A DNA stretch of 64,000 bases from Streptomyces tsukubensis (GTDB taxonomy: Bacteria > Actinomycetota > Actinomycetes > Streptomycetales > Streptomycetaceae). The stretch spans positions 5,394,001 to 5,458,000 of the forward strand of contig NZ_CP045178.1 in assembly GCF_009296025.1 (NCBI RefSeq), read 5' to 3'. The position numbers and the translations under genes are program-made. The notes beneath the pieces were generated by a model. It did not search any database, was not told the DNA's origin, and saw only the letters and a program-made list of their open reading frames with translations. This document shows, one piece after another, positions 7,926-18,428 of this stretch; position 1 is the first letter of the stretch; every line of letters starts with the position of its first letter.

Positions 7926-9180
7926 CGGCCAACTCCTGTGTATGTCGCGGCGCCTGGGAGTCCGGCATGCCGTGCGGTCCCCGCGCATCGAGGGGCACTG
8001 TGGCCAGGACGCGGAAGCCGCCGTCGGGGGTGGGCCCGGTGGTCAGCCGACCGCCCAGCGCGTCCGTCCGCTCCCGCATGCTGATCAGCCCGAGCCCCGT
8101 TCCCGCCACCACCGTGCCGGACGAGGTACCGGGGCCGTTCACCACATCGAGCCGCAGCTGCCCGGCGGTACGGTCGACCTCGACTGTGAGCAGTACCGGT
8201 GCCCCGGGTGCGTGCCTGCGGGCATTGGCCAAGGCCTCCTGCACGATGCGGTACGCGGTCGCCTGCACCAGCCCCGGCAGCCGATCCAGCCCTGCTCCGA
8301 CGCGCGCCTCGGCCGTCCCGCCGGTCACCCGATGACTGTCGAGCAGGGCGTCCAGTTCACCCAGTCCTGGCACCGGCCGCAGCGGAACCGCGTCCGCGGG
8401 GTCGCGCAGCATCCGCAGCAGATCACGCAGTTCGCCGCTGCTCTGCCGACCGGCCGAGGCCAATCCGTCGACCTGGGTACGGGCCCAGCCGGGCAGTTCG
8501 TCGCCGCGTGCGCGCAGGATCTCCGCGTGCACCACGAGCAGGGTGAGCGAGTGGGCGACCACGTCGTGCATCTCATGGGCGATCCGCGCCCGCTCCCGCT
8601 GCGCGGCCTGCTCCGCCCGCAACCGCTGCGCGCGCGTCGCGTGCTCCGCCCGCTGCTCGGCGGCGACAAGCAGCGCGCGCCTGGAACGCGTGGCGAAGCC
8701 CATGGCCCACGCCAGCGGCATCGGGGCCAGCTCGGCGAGTACGTCGAAACCGCCACGGAACTCGCTGGCGCTGGCCGTCAGCCGGTTCACACAGAGCCCG
8801 GCCACCACCATCAGGGCCCCACCGCCCACCGCCAGCATCGTCCGGCGCCCATGCATGGGCCGGCTGCCCAGGTTGTAGAGCAGCACCGCGAGCGGCAGAA
8901 AGACCAGCGGGGCCAGCTTGGCGTCCCCGCCCGCGCTTCCCACCAGGGCGAGCACCAGCGCGCCGAGGGCGACGACGAAGGCGGTGGCGGGCAGCCGCCG
9001 CCGCGCCATCACGGCTGTCCCGGCCACCACCTCGTAGCCGATGAGCCAGGCCCACGCCGCTCCCGAGGTGTCCGTGTACGTCTGCGACAGCGGCGGCGGC
9101 ACCAGCGTCAGCACCACAAGCCCGGCGCCAGTACCCCACCCCGTACCCCACGTGGGCCGACGGCGGAAAATTTGCTTCAT
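7918..9180 (-). CDS. two-component sensor histidine kinase, HisKA_3 (NarX/DesK-like) family
   Basis: 420 residues from the ATG at 9180 (MKQIFRRRPT). The N-terminal half holds several hydrophobic segments, giving a multi-pass sensor with little extracellular loop. The dimerisation/phosphoacceptor motif is IAHEMHDVVAHSL, with the His of the second H-D pair as acceptor. The ATPase domain ends with TGLGLISMRERTDALGG. It pairs with the overlapping LuxR-type regulator. The sequence directly upstream of 9180 is fused to a truncated TetR gene, so part of the ancestral promoter region appears rearranged. Confidence 0.9.
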   Translation of the reverse strand: MKQIFRRRPTWGTGWGTGAGLVVLTLVPPPLSQTYTDTSGAAWAWLIGYEVVAGTAVMARRRLPATAFVVALGALVLALVGSAGGDAKLAPLVFLPLAVLLYNLGSRPMHGRRTMLAVGGGALMVVAGLCVNRLTASASEFRGGFDVLAELAPMPLAWAMGFATRSRRALLVAAEQRAEHATRAQRLRAEQAAQRERARIAHEMHDVVAHSLTLLVVHAEILRARGDELPGWARTQVDGLASAGRQSSGELRDLLRMLRDPADAVPLRPVPGLGELDALLDSHRVTGGTAEARVGAGLDRLPGLVQATAYRIVQEALANARRHAPGAPVLLTVEVDRTAGQLRLDVVNGPGTSSGTVVAGTGLGLISMRERTDALGGRLTTGPTPDGGFRVLATVPLDARGPHGMPDSQAPRHTQELADV

Positions 9181-9269
9181 GAAGTGACAGTAAAAGCTCC
9201 GGTGACCTGCGCTCATCACTCCAAGGAGCGACATCGGCCACAGCGGGAAGAGCGCGACCAGCGTCGAGG

Positions 9270-9463
9270 CAGGGGGCGGCGACGGTCTCCAGCAGCGCCT
9301 CGGGGGTGGGGAAGTGCCGGTGGACGGTGGCGACCCCGAGGCCCGCCCGGTGTGCGACATCGTTGAGTTGCAGGGGGGTGCCCTGGTCGACCAGGGAACG
9401 GGCGGTCGCGACGATCCGTTCCCAGTCGCGGGCGGCGTCCTTGCGCAGCGGTGCGGCCGTCAT
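9270..9463 (-). pseudogene. TetR-family regulator, N-terminal stub only
   Basis: Reading leftward from 9463, the first about 62 residues are a TetR DNA-binding domain: WERIVATARSLVDQG, then LNDVAHRAGLGVATVHRHFP and TPEALLETVAA. After that the similarity to a TetR ligand domain ends, and the open frame only continues as an out-of-frame shadow of the kinase. A deletion has therefore probably joined the HTH to the region in front of the kinase. The stub could still bind DNA if translated, but it lacks the dimerisation domain. Confidence 0.7.
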
Positions 9464-9508
9464 GGGGAGTGTCCAGGTTGCTCGTCCTGGTTCGCGGGCG
9501 TCAGGTGA

Positions 9509-10039
9509 TCATAGGTGGCCGTTTCCGGGCGGCCGGTGGCTTCGATGGGCGGGCTGAGCTGGTCGTGGGCCATCCGGTCGCCGGTCGAGGGCGATCGCGC
9601 CCGGGTGGAGGCGGAGTCGATTGGCCGTACCGCCTCGGACCGGCCGTAGGGGGTGGCGTGGGTCCAGAACGGCGGGGGATCTCCGCCTGTCGTCCTCGTC
9701 ACGCGCCACGTTCTCCGTCACCGGAGGAGGTCCCGGGGGTGGCGGCTGCTCCGTCGTCGCTTCCGTGTTGCCGAGCAAGGCGTCCGACTCGGCCGCCCGC
9801 TCCGCCCACCGTGCGATGATCGCCGCGTCGAGCTGCGCGGAGAACACTTCGCGGAACTCGGGTTCCGACTCCAGCCGTTGTAGCTCGGCGAACGGCTTGT
9901 CCCGTACGGCCGGGCGCGGAACGAGCGCCCACATGAGCCGGGGGAAGCGCCGCCGCAAGTGGACCTCCATGGCTCCTGTGACGAGGGCGAGCCGGACGGA
10001 AAAGGGGGTGCTGGCCGTCACGGAGGCCTTGGCCGTCAC
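9509..10039 (-). CDS. hypothetical protein, downstream member of a two-gene unit
   Basis: 176 residues from a GTG at 10039 overlapping the stop of the preceding 86-residue gene (GTGA). The N-terminal half looks like an ordered domain (FSVRLALVTGAMEVHLRRRF, LQRLESEPEFREVFSAQLDA), and the C-terminal half is Pro/Arg-rich and probably disordered or out of frame. I do not recognise the family. It is transcribed away from the XRE/DUF397 pair. Confidence 0.55.
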   Translation of the reverse strand: MTAKASVTASTPFSVRLALVTGAMEVHLRRRFPRLMWALVPRPAVRDKPFAELQRLESEPEFREVFSAQLDAAIIARWAERAAESDALLGNTEATTEQPPPPGPPPVTENVARDEDDRRRSPAVLDPRHPLRPVRGGTANRLRLHPGAIALDRRPDGPRPAQPAHRSHRPPGNGHL

Positions 10040-10296
10040 AGCACGTCCCCCCGGCTCCGGGCGTTGCACAGCGCGACTTCGGCCCGCAGTCGCTCTATGG
10101 GTTTTGCCGGACGGACGCGACCGGGCTCCGCTTCCCACTCGCGCCCGCCGCCGACCGGGCGCAGCGCCCAGTACGGGCCTGCGAGGCCCCGGTACTCACC
10201 GACGCGGTTGTTGCGGCTTATGTCCACCATGAGGGTGCCGGGGGCTGGGGCGTGCGGCGGTTCCTGTTCGACGTGGGGTTCGTTCTCCGCAGGCAC
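10036..10296 (-). CDS. small hypothetical protein divergent from an XRE regulator
   Basis: 86 residues, GTG start at 10296 with GAGAGGAG upstream. A Pro/Glu-rich N-terminus is followed by a compact core (MVDISRNNRVGEYRG, GPYWALRPVGGGREWEAEP). I cannot name its function. It is divergent from the XRE gene at 10401, and the 104-base gap between them contains an inverted repeat (10312-10327), which suggests joint control. Confidence 0.6.
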   Translation of the reverse strand: MPAENEPHVEQEPPHAPAPGTLMVDISRNNRVGEYRGLAGPYWALRPVGGGREWEAEPGRVRPAKPIERLRAEVALCNARSRGDVL

Positions 10297-10311
10297 GGGC
10301 CGCTCCTCTCT

Positions 10312-10327
10312 GTAGTCATTCCACTAC
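10312..10327. promoter_or_regulatory. candidate operator between divergent genes
   Basis: GTAGT (10312-10316) and ACTAC (10323-10327) form an inverted repeat with a six-base spacer. It lies between the GTG of the 86-residue gene and a TACTCT -10-like box (10348-10353) in front of the XRE gene. The site fits autoregulation by the XRE protein, but this is inferred from position only. Confidence 0.35.
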
Positions 10328-10400
10328 CAAGACGGTTCACGGTGGCCTACTCTCAGAACACGTTCAACCTCCGCACGACGGAATGAAAGTTCGATAACGA

Positions 10401-11231
10401 GTGGCGAATCGCAAAGAGTTGGACCCTGAGGAAAGCCCACGCGCGGCCTTCGGGGCGCGTCTACGCAGGCTGCGGGAAGAACGCGGCTGGACACAGCACG
10501 AAATGGCCGAGCGCACTGGATACTCCGCCCCGCATATTTCGGGGGTCGAAACTGGTGTCCGAACTGCAACAGCCAAGTTCACTGTACGAGCGGACAGGGC
10601 GCTAGGCACGGGGGAGGCGTTGACCAGACAGGGGGCGGCGACCCGGGACAGCGCGATACTCGATGGTTTCCCGGAGTTCGTCGTGTACGAGGGGCGAGCT
10701 ACGGAGATCCGACTCTTTGAACTGGGCGTAGTGCCAGGGCTGTTCCAAACGCCGGAGTACGCGGCCGCCATCACTGGGGGTTCCGTACGACGCGGTGCGA
10801 TCACAGAGCAACAAGCGGAGGAACGACTGGAGCTACTGGAACGCCGACAGCGGGCGCTGCATCGTGTGCCACCCCCGCAGATCTACGTCCTGATGGATGA
10901 AAGCTGCATCAGGCAACGTGTGGGCGGGCCCCAAGTCATGGCAGACCAGATGGACTACCTCACTACAGTGGCCGACTGGCCCAACACCGTTGTTCAGGTG
11001 GCCCCGTTCGAACTTGGGGAACGCCGCTCGTTCTACACGCCCGTTACGTTGGTCGCCCTGTCCGACCGGTCTCAAGTGGCCTATGCGGAGTCCGTGCACT
11101 CGGGCCAGCTAGAGCGCGATATGCGCTTCGTCGGTCCGCTTCTCACGGCTTACCATCAGCTTCAGGCCGAAGCGCTATCGCAGACTCAGTCCGTGGCCAT
11201 GTTCAACCAGGTACGAAAGGGCACCTCGTGA
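10401..11231 (+). CDS. XRE-family regulator with DUF5753 domain
   Basis: 276 residues from the GTG at 10401. Residues about 10-70 form a Cro/C1-type helix-turn-helix (GARLRRLREERGWTQHEMAE, GYSAPHISGVETG). The remainder matches the DUF5753 domain typical of Streptomyces WhiJ-like regulators: LFELGVVPGLFQTPEYAAAI, VLMDESCIRQRVGGP, MADQMDYLT. The stop overlaps the GTG of a DUF397 gene (GTGA), the standard partner of this family. Such pairs affect development and antibiotic production, and some have been proposed to behave like toxin-antitoxin modules. Confidence 0.92.
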   Translation: MANRKELDPEESPRAAFGARLRRLREERGWTQHEMAERTGYSAPHISGVETGVRTATAKFTVRADRALGTGEALTRQGAATRDSAILDGFPEFVVYEGRATEIRLFELGVVPGLFQTPEYAAAITGGSVRRGAITEQQAEERLELLERRQRALHRVPPPQIYVLMDESCIRQRVGGPQVMADQMDYLTTVADWPNTVVQVAPFELGERRSFYTPVTLVALSDRSQVAYAESVHSGQLERDMRFVGPLLTAYHQLQAEALSQTQSVAMFNQVRKGTS

Positions 11232-11437
11232 CAGCCGAATCCCTCCATTGGTTCAAGTCCTCCTACAGCGCCAACGGTGGCCAGTGCGTAGAGGTGGCCG
11301 CCACCCTGATCGCCTCGCACGGCGTCGTCCCCGTGCGTGACTCCAAGGTTCAGTGCGGACCCGTTCTCGCCGTCGGCGTCTCCGCGTTCGACGGGTTCGT
11401 CGCCGGGGTCAAGGGCGGCACGTTCGGCGCCCTCTGA
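11228..11437 (+). CDS. DUF397 domain protein
   Basis: 69 residues, GTG start overlapping the XRE stop. The DUF397 signature is clear: LHWFKSSYSANGGQCVEVA near the N-terminus, VVPVRDSKV in the middle and AFDGFVAGVKGGTF at the end. These small proteins are partners of the XRE/DUF5753 regulators in front of them. Biochemical activity is not established. Confidence 0.93.
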   Translation: MTAESLHWFKSSYSANGGQCVEVAATLIASHGVVPVRDSKVQCGPVLAVGVSAFDGFVAGVKGGTFGAL

Positions 11438-11535
11438 ATCCGTGTGCGCATGCGGAACGCGTACGGAAAGGCCGAGCCCCGTCGTGCGTCGCGCGGTGGG
11501 GCTCAGCCATGGACCGGACCAGGCAGGTGGGGCGC

Positions 11536-12426
11536 TCAAGGCCTTACCGACAGGCGCCGCCCCGCGTCCACGCTCCGCCCCGCCTCCGGCTCCGGCTCCC
11601 CGAACCGCGCCACCACCAGCCCCCCGGCCACCGCCACCGCGAACCCCAGCACCGCCGGCCACGTCATACCGTCACGTGTCCTGTCGCCCATCCACACCAC
11701 GCCGACCAGCGCGGGGCCGACCGTCTCGCCGATGACCATGCCCGCGGTCGCCGTCGTCACAGAACCGCTGCCCAGCGCGGACGTCAGCAGCAAAAACGCC
11801 GCGCCCCCTCCCGCCAGCAGCGCGTACACCGCCGGGTTGGTCAGGAGCGCGACCGGCGACATTTCGTCGATCAGCCGGACCGCCACCTCCACCACCCCGA
11901 AGCCGAGCCCGGCCGCCAGGCCCAGCGTGAGCGCCCTGACGCGGCCCGGTAGCCGTCCCGCGACCGCTCCTGTCAGCAGGATGACGGCCACCACACCGAG
12001 CAGCGCCCACCGCAGGGCGCCGGGTGGGGACTGCTCGCCCTCCGCGCCCGAGGCGAGGCCCAGCATCCCGAGCCCGGCGCAGACCACGGCGACGGCGGTC
12101 CACTCGGCCGTGCTGAGCCGTACCCGGAGGACCAGTGACGCGACCGCCGCGGTGACGGCGAGACTCGCGGCGAGGGCCGCCCCCACGGCGTAGATGGGGA
12201 CGGACCGCAACGCGGCGACCTGGAAGACGAAGCCAAGACCGTCGAGGGCGAGGCCGAGCAGATAACGCCACTGCCGCACCGCCCTCAGCAGGAGCGCCGT
12301 GTCGAGCCCCGAGCCTCCTCGGTCCGCCGCAGGGGGCGCCGCCTCGCGCGCCGCCACCGCCTGAAAGACCGAGGCCGTACCGAAACAGACGGCGGAACCG
12401 AGCGCGTAATACATCCCAAGTGGCAC
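11536..12426 (-). CDS. EamA/DMT-type integral membrane transporter
   Basis: 296 residues. The GTG at 12426 gives MPLGMYYALGSAVCFG; the ATG at 12414 (MYYALGSAV) is an equally good start. There are about nine or ten hydrophobic segments in two homologous halves, the first opening with ALGSAVCFGTASVFQAVAAR and the second near LALGLAAGLGFGVVEVAVRL, as in drug/metabolite transporters. Substrate is unknown. It lies downstream of rocD on the same strand, but a hairpin at 12508-12548 separates them. Confidence 0.75.
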   Translation of the reverse strand: MPLGMYYALGSAVCFGTASVFQAVAAREAAPPAADRGGSGLDTALLLRAVRQWRYLLGLALDGLGFVFQVAALRSVPIYAVGAALAASLAVTAAVASLVLRVRLSTAEWTAVAVVCAGLGMLGLASGAEGEQSPPGALRWALLGVVAVILLTGAVAGRLPGRVRALTLGLAAGLGFGVVEVAVRLIDEMSPVALLTNPAVYALLAGGGAAFLLLTSALGSGSVTTATAGMVIGETVGPALVGVVWMGDRTRDGMTWPAVLGFAVAVAGGLVVARFGEPEPEAGRSVDAGRRLSVRP

Positions 12427-12507
12427 AGAAGGACTCTATGCCCGGCCAGTACGTCCCCCACATGGTGCGGGTGCCCAAGGCGGCACCGGGCGGGGAGGAG
12501 CGTGGAA

Positions 12508-12548
12508 GCCGGGGGCGAGGCGCGCCGGCGACTCTCCCCGCCCCCGGC
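12508..12548 (-). terminator. hairpin after rocD
   Basis: A perfect 10-bp inverted repeat (GCCGGGGGCG and CGCCCCCGGC) with a 21-base loop lies just beyond the ornithine aminotransferase stop. It has no U-tract, which is common for Streptomyces terminators. Confidence 0.5.
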
Positions 12549-12570
12549 CGCCCCTACGGGAACCCGCCGC

Positions 12571-15125
<2,555 letters not shown>

Positions 15126-15454
15126 CAACGCTCTGACCACGCACCGACCACGCATGACCAGGACATTCGGCACAGGGCGCACCCGGCTCATCCGCCCGCG
15201 CACACAGCCCGCGGACGGGGCGCGTGCGGCGCGCGAGCCGCGCGTGACACCAGCCACAGCCGAACGACCCTGGTCAGACGAGAACGGTGCGGGCACACTT
15301 GCGGCCGGGACCCGGCGGGCGGCGAACAGCCCGTCCGAGGCCCGCGCGGCAGCGGGGGACGGAAGGCACGACGCGGCACAGCACGTGCGGGGAAGGCGAG
15401 AGCCCGGCCCGGACGGCACCAGTCGGCACGGAGTCGAGATGACAGGAGTATGAC
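15126..15454. other. intergenic region between trpS and the 2H phosphoesterase gene
   Basis: About 330 bases with no convincing coding region. The open frame crossing it is Arg/Ala-rich and lacks any recognisable fold. I see no terminator with a U-tract. Confidence 0.5.
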
Positions 15455-16036
15455 GTGGGGACCGTAACGCTCGGCGTTTCGATCGCGGTCCCGGAGCCCT
15501 ACGGCAGCCTGCTCCAGGAGCGGCGCGCGGGCTTCGGCGATCCCGCGGCGCACGGCATCCCCACGCACATCACCCTGCTCCCGCCGACGGAGGCGGACTC
15601 CTCCGCGCTGGCCGCCATCGAGACGCACCTCTCGGAGGTCGCCGCCTCAGGGCGTCCCTTCCCGATGAGACTGGAAGGGACTGGCACGTTCCGCCCCGTC
15701 TCACCCGTCGTCTACGTCACGGTCGCCGAAGGCGCGGACGCCTGCGCCTGGCTCCAGAAGCAGGTGCGGGACGCGTCGGGGCCCGTGGCGCGCGAGCTGC
15801 TGTTCCCGTACCACCCGCATGTGACCGTGGCGCACTCCATCGCGGAAGAGGCGATGGACCGGGCCTACGACGAGCTGTCCGACTTCACCGCCGAGTGGGC
15901 CTGCACCGGATTCAGCCTCTACGAGCAGGGCTCGGACGGGGTCTGGCGTCGGCTGCGCACCTTCTTCTTCGGCGGTATCACCGTCCCGCCGCAGGCAGGC
16001 GCCCCCTCGACCCATGGAACCCTCCCGACCCGCTGA
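15455..16036 (+). CDS. 2'-5' RNA ligase / 2H phosphoesterase family protein
   Basis: 193 residues from the GTG at 15455, preceded by GACAGGAG. Two HxTx motifs define the 2H phosphoesterase superfamily: THITLLPP near residue 35 and PHVTVAHS near residue 125. These form a symmetric active site acting on 2',5' or cyclic phosphodiester bonds in RNA or nucleotides. The spacing fits the YjcG/LigT-like group. The real substrate in Streptomyces is unknown. Confidence 0.85.
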   Translation: MGTVTLGVSIAVPEPYGSLLQERRAGFGDPAAHGIPTHITLLPPTEADSSALAAIETHLSEVAASGRPFPMRLEGTGTFRPVSPVVYVTVAEGADACAWLQKQVRDASGPVARELLFPYHPHVTVAHSIAEEAMDRAYDELSDFTAEWACTGFSLYEQGSDGVWRRLRTFFFGGITVPPQAGAPSTHGTLPTR

Positions 16037-16094
16037 GCGTCCCAGCAGGGAAAGCCAGGGACAGTAAAAGCAAGCGGATACACGCGGGGTGCAA

Positions 16095-17366
16095 GTGACG
16101 AGGACCGCACGCGCAGGCATGGCCGTACTCGGCGTACTGGCACTGGCCGCCGCCGGCTGCGGCACCGGTGAAGGCCAGGGAACATCAGGGAGTGGCTCGG
16201 GGCCGGTCTCCGACTCGGCGGGCTCGGCGGGCTCGGCCGGCTCGGCGGGGAAGCTCTCCTGGGACAACGAGAAGGTCGTCGCCGGTCGCGGTGAGCTGAC
16301 GGACATCGCGGCCGTCGCCTCCGACGACGTCTGGGTCGCGGGGCACGACGAGAAGAACGGCGAGACCAAGGCGGACGACCAGTATCTGCTGCACTGGGAC
16401 GGCCGTACGTGGAAACGCCAGGCCATACCCGCCCCCCTGGGGGACAGCGTCTTCGAGGTGCGGCTGGACGTGGTGGGGAAGGACGGCGTCTGGATCTACG
16501 GGCTCGACGAGCAGGGCGACACCCAGCGGATCGCCCGACGGGACGGCGACCGGTGGAGCGCCGTGCCCGCGCCCGACCTCTCGAACGGGCGATTGACCGA
16601 CACGGCGGCCTTCGCCGAAGACGACGTATCGGTTCTCCTCACGTCACAGGGCGAGGGCAACGGGACCGTGGCGCACTGGGACGGGACGCGCTGGATCTCC
16701 GCCCACCTGCCCGCCCACGCAGACGCGCTCGACGGCACGTCGGGCACCGACCTCTGGGCGGTCGGCCTGCGGACCAGCGGCTCCGGCGTCGGCGGCAAGG
16801 GCAAGGAGTACGGCCAGCCCGCCGCCATGCACGGGAACGGACTGTTCTGGAGGCTCAAGGACACTCCCACCTACCGCTTCAAGGACCCGGTACCGCCGGA
16901 GCCGAGCGCCTCGCTGACCGATGTCGTGGCGCGCTCCGCCACCGACGTCACCGCCTACGGCAGCCACACGTACGACCACGGCGAGGTCGACAACGAGCCG
17001 CCGCCCGAAGAGGCCATCAGGCTCCACTGGGACGGATCTGCCTGGCACGCCCTCCCCGAACGGCACAAGGGCTGCGACGCCAGGTCGCCGCTGGGAGAGG
17101 ACGGCAGGAACGCCACGGACGGCAAGGGCGGGGTCTTCCTCAGCGGGCGCCGCTACAGCGCGGCTGACGGAAGCTGCGCGAAGATCGCCTGGTCCCCGCT
17201 GCCGGCCCGTGACGGGGTCACCGCCTCGGCCCAGCAGAGCGTTTGGCCCGCCGAGACGGCGCTCGTACCGGGCACGGACCGGGTACTCGCCGTGGGGCAT
17301 GTCCAGGTCAATCAGAGCGGCGACCCGCTGAGCAAGCCGGTGCTTCTCGAACTGAAGAAGCAGTAG
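16095..17366 (+). CDS. secreted lipoprotein with propeller-like HWDG repeats
   Basis: 423 residues from the GTG at 16095, preferred because GGGG lies six bases upstream; the GTG at 16089 adds two residues. A signal peptide (GMAVLGVLALAAAGC) ends in the lipobox LAAAGC. A Gly/Ser-rich linker follows, then repeats built around LHWDGRTWKR, AHWDGTRWIS and LHWDGSAWHA, alternating with DDVWVAGH or TDLWAVGL segments. This pattern resembles a beta-propeller exposed on the cell surface. No catalytic motif is visible and the function is unknown. Confidence 0.75.
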   Translation: MTRTARAGMAVLGVLALAAAGCGTGEGQGTSGSGSGPVSDSAGSAGSAGSAGKLSWDNEKVVAGRGELTDIAAVASDDVWVAGHDEKNGETKADDQYLLHWDGRTWKRQAIPAPLGDSVFEVRLDVVGKDGVWIYGLDEQGDTQRIARRDGDRWSAVPAPDLSNGRLTDTAAFAEDDVSVLLTSQGEGNGTVAHWDGTRWISAHLPAHADALDGTSGTDLWAVGLRTSGSGVGGKGKEYGQPAAMHGNGLFWRLKDTPTYRFKDPVPPEPSASLTDVVARSATDVTAYGSHTYDHGEVDNEPPPEEAIRLHWDGSAWHALPERHKGCDARSPLGEDGRNATDGKGGVFLSGRRYSAADGSCAKIAWSPLPARDGVTASAQQSVWPAETALVPGTDRVLAVGHVQVNQSGDPLSKPVLLELKKQ

Positions 17367-17402
17367 CGGACCGGCTACGGCGCCCATAGCGCAAGGACCC
17401 CC

Positions 17403-17440
17403 AGGGCCCGCCGGGCCGTGACCCGCTGCCGCCCGGCCCT
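17403..17440. terminator. possible bidirectional terminator
   Basis: AGGG and CCGGGC pair with GCCCGG and CCCT across this segment with a four-base bulge. It lies between the convergent lipoprotein and dprE2-like genes. There is no U-tract on either side. Confidence 0.4.
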
Positions 17441-17448
17441 CACCTCCC

Positions 17449-18204
17449 TCAGACCGGCAGCCGCCTGAACAGCGGGCGCGGTACGTGGCGCAGTCCGGCC
17501 ATGACGAGCCGCAGGGCACCGGGGACCCACACCGTCTCCGAGCGCCGCCGCAGCCCCGTCTCGATGGCGAGGGCCACCGCCTCCGGCGTGGTGGCCAGCG
17601 GCGTCTCTTCCCTGCCCGCCGTCATCTTCGAGCGTACGAAGCCGGGGCGCACCACCATCACGTGGACGCCCGTGCCGTGCAGCGCGTCCCCGAGACCCTG
17701 GGTGAAGGCGTCGAGCCCCGCCTTTGACGAGCCGTAGATGAAGTTGGCGCGCCTGGCCCGTTCACCGGCGACGGAGGAGAGGACGACCAGCGAACCGTGG
17801 CCCTGCGTCTGGAGGGCCGTGCCGCAGATCAGCCCGGCGGAGACCGCGCCCGTGTAGTTGGTCTGCGCCACGCGGACGGCGGCCAGCGGCTCCGCCTCGT
17901 CGGCGGTCTGGTCGCCGAGGACACCGAAGGCGAGCAGGACCATGTCGATGTCGCCCTCCGCGAATACCTTGCCGAGGGTCTCCTCGTGGGAGCCGGGGTC
18001 GAGAGCGTCGAAGGCGACGGTACGGACATCGGCACCGATCCGGCGCAGCCCCTCCGCCGCCGTTTCGAGCGCGGGGGACGGCCGTCCCGCGAGCCACACC
18101 GTGCGGGTGCGGCGGGTGATGAGGCGGCGGGCGGTGGCGAGACCGATCTCGGAGGTGCCACCGAGGACGAGCAGGGACTGCGGGGTACCGAAGGCGTCCT
18201 TCAT
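17449..18204 (-). CDS. dprE2: decaprenylphosphoryl-2-keto-ribose reductase (DprE2-like SDR)
   Basis: 251 residues. Short-chain dehydrogenase that would complete C2 epimerisation of polyprenyl-phosphoryl-ribose to arabinose, reducing the keto intermediate made by DprE1. The N-terminus LLVLGGTSEIGLATARRL has the TGxxxGxG-type NAD(P) motif in the GGTSEIG form typical of DprE2. The catalytic Ser is in VVLSSVAGERA and the YxxxK motif in FIYGSSKAGLDAF. It lies downstream of the dprE1-like gene on the same strand, with about 220 bases of repeat-rich DNA between them. Identity is supported by the neighbouring pathway genes. Confidence 0.88.
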   Translation of the reverse strand: MKDAFGTPQSLLVLGGTSEIGLATARRLITRRTRTVWLAGRPSPALETAAEGLRRIGADVRTVAFDALDPGSHEETLGKVFAEGDIDMVLLAFGVLGDQTADEAEPLAAVRVAQTNYTGAVSAGLICGTALQTQGHGSLVVLSSVAGERARRANFIYGSSKAGLDAFTQGLGDALHGTGVHVMVVRPGFVRSKMTAGREETPLATTPEAVALAIETGLRRRSETVWVPGALRLVMAGLRHVPRPLFRRLPV

Positions 18205-18428
18205 GGGGGCTCCTGGGCTGCTGGGCTCTGGGCTCTGGGATCTTGAACTCTGGGCTCTCGGGGTGTGCTTGTACTTCTGCCTGTGCTTCTGCCTGTGCTC
18301 GGGCTTCTGGTCCTTTGGCCCTTTGGGCTCTTGCGGCCGGCGGCTTTTGGGCTTCTTCGGCTGATCCGCTGTCCCGTTCCTGCGCTCCTGCGCTCCTGCG
18401 TTTGTGCGTTTGTGCGTCGGGGAGAGTT
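18205..18428. repeat. low-complexity direct repeats between dprE2 and dprE1
   Basis: The gap contains short tandem units: GGGCTCT three times near 18220-18262, CTTCTGCCTGTG twice near 18275, CCTGCGCT twice and GCGTTTGT twice near 18390-18415. It has strong strand asymmetry (T/G-rich on the plus strand). No gene or clear terminator is visible. Confidence 0.7.
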
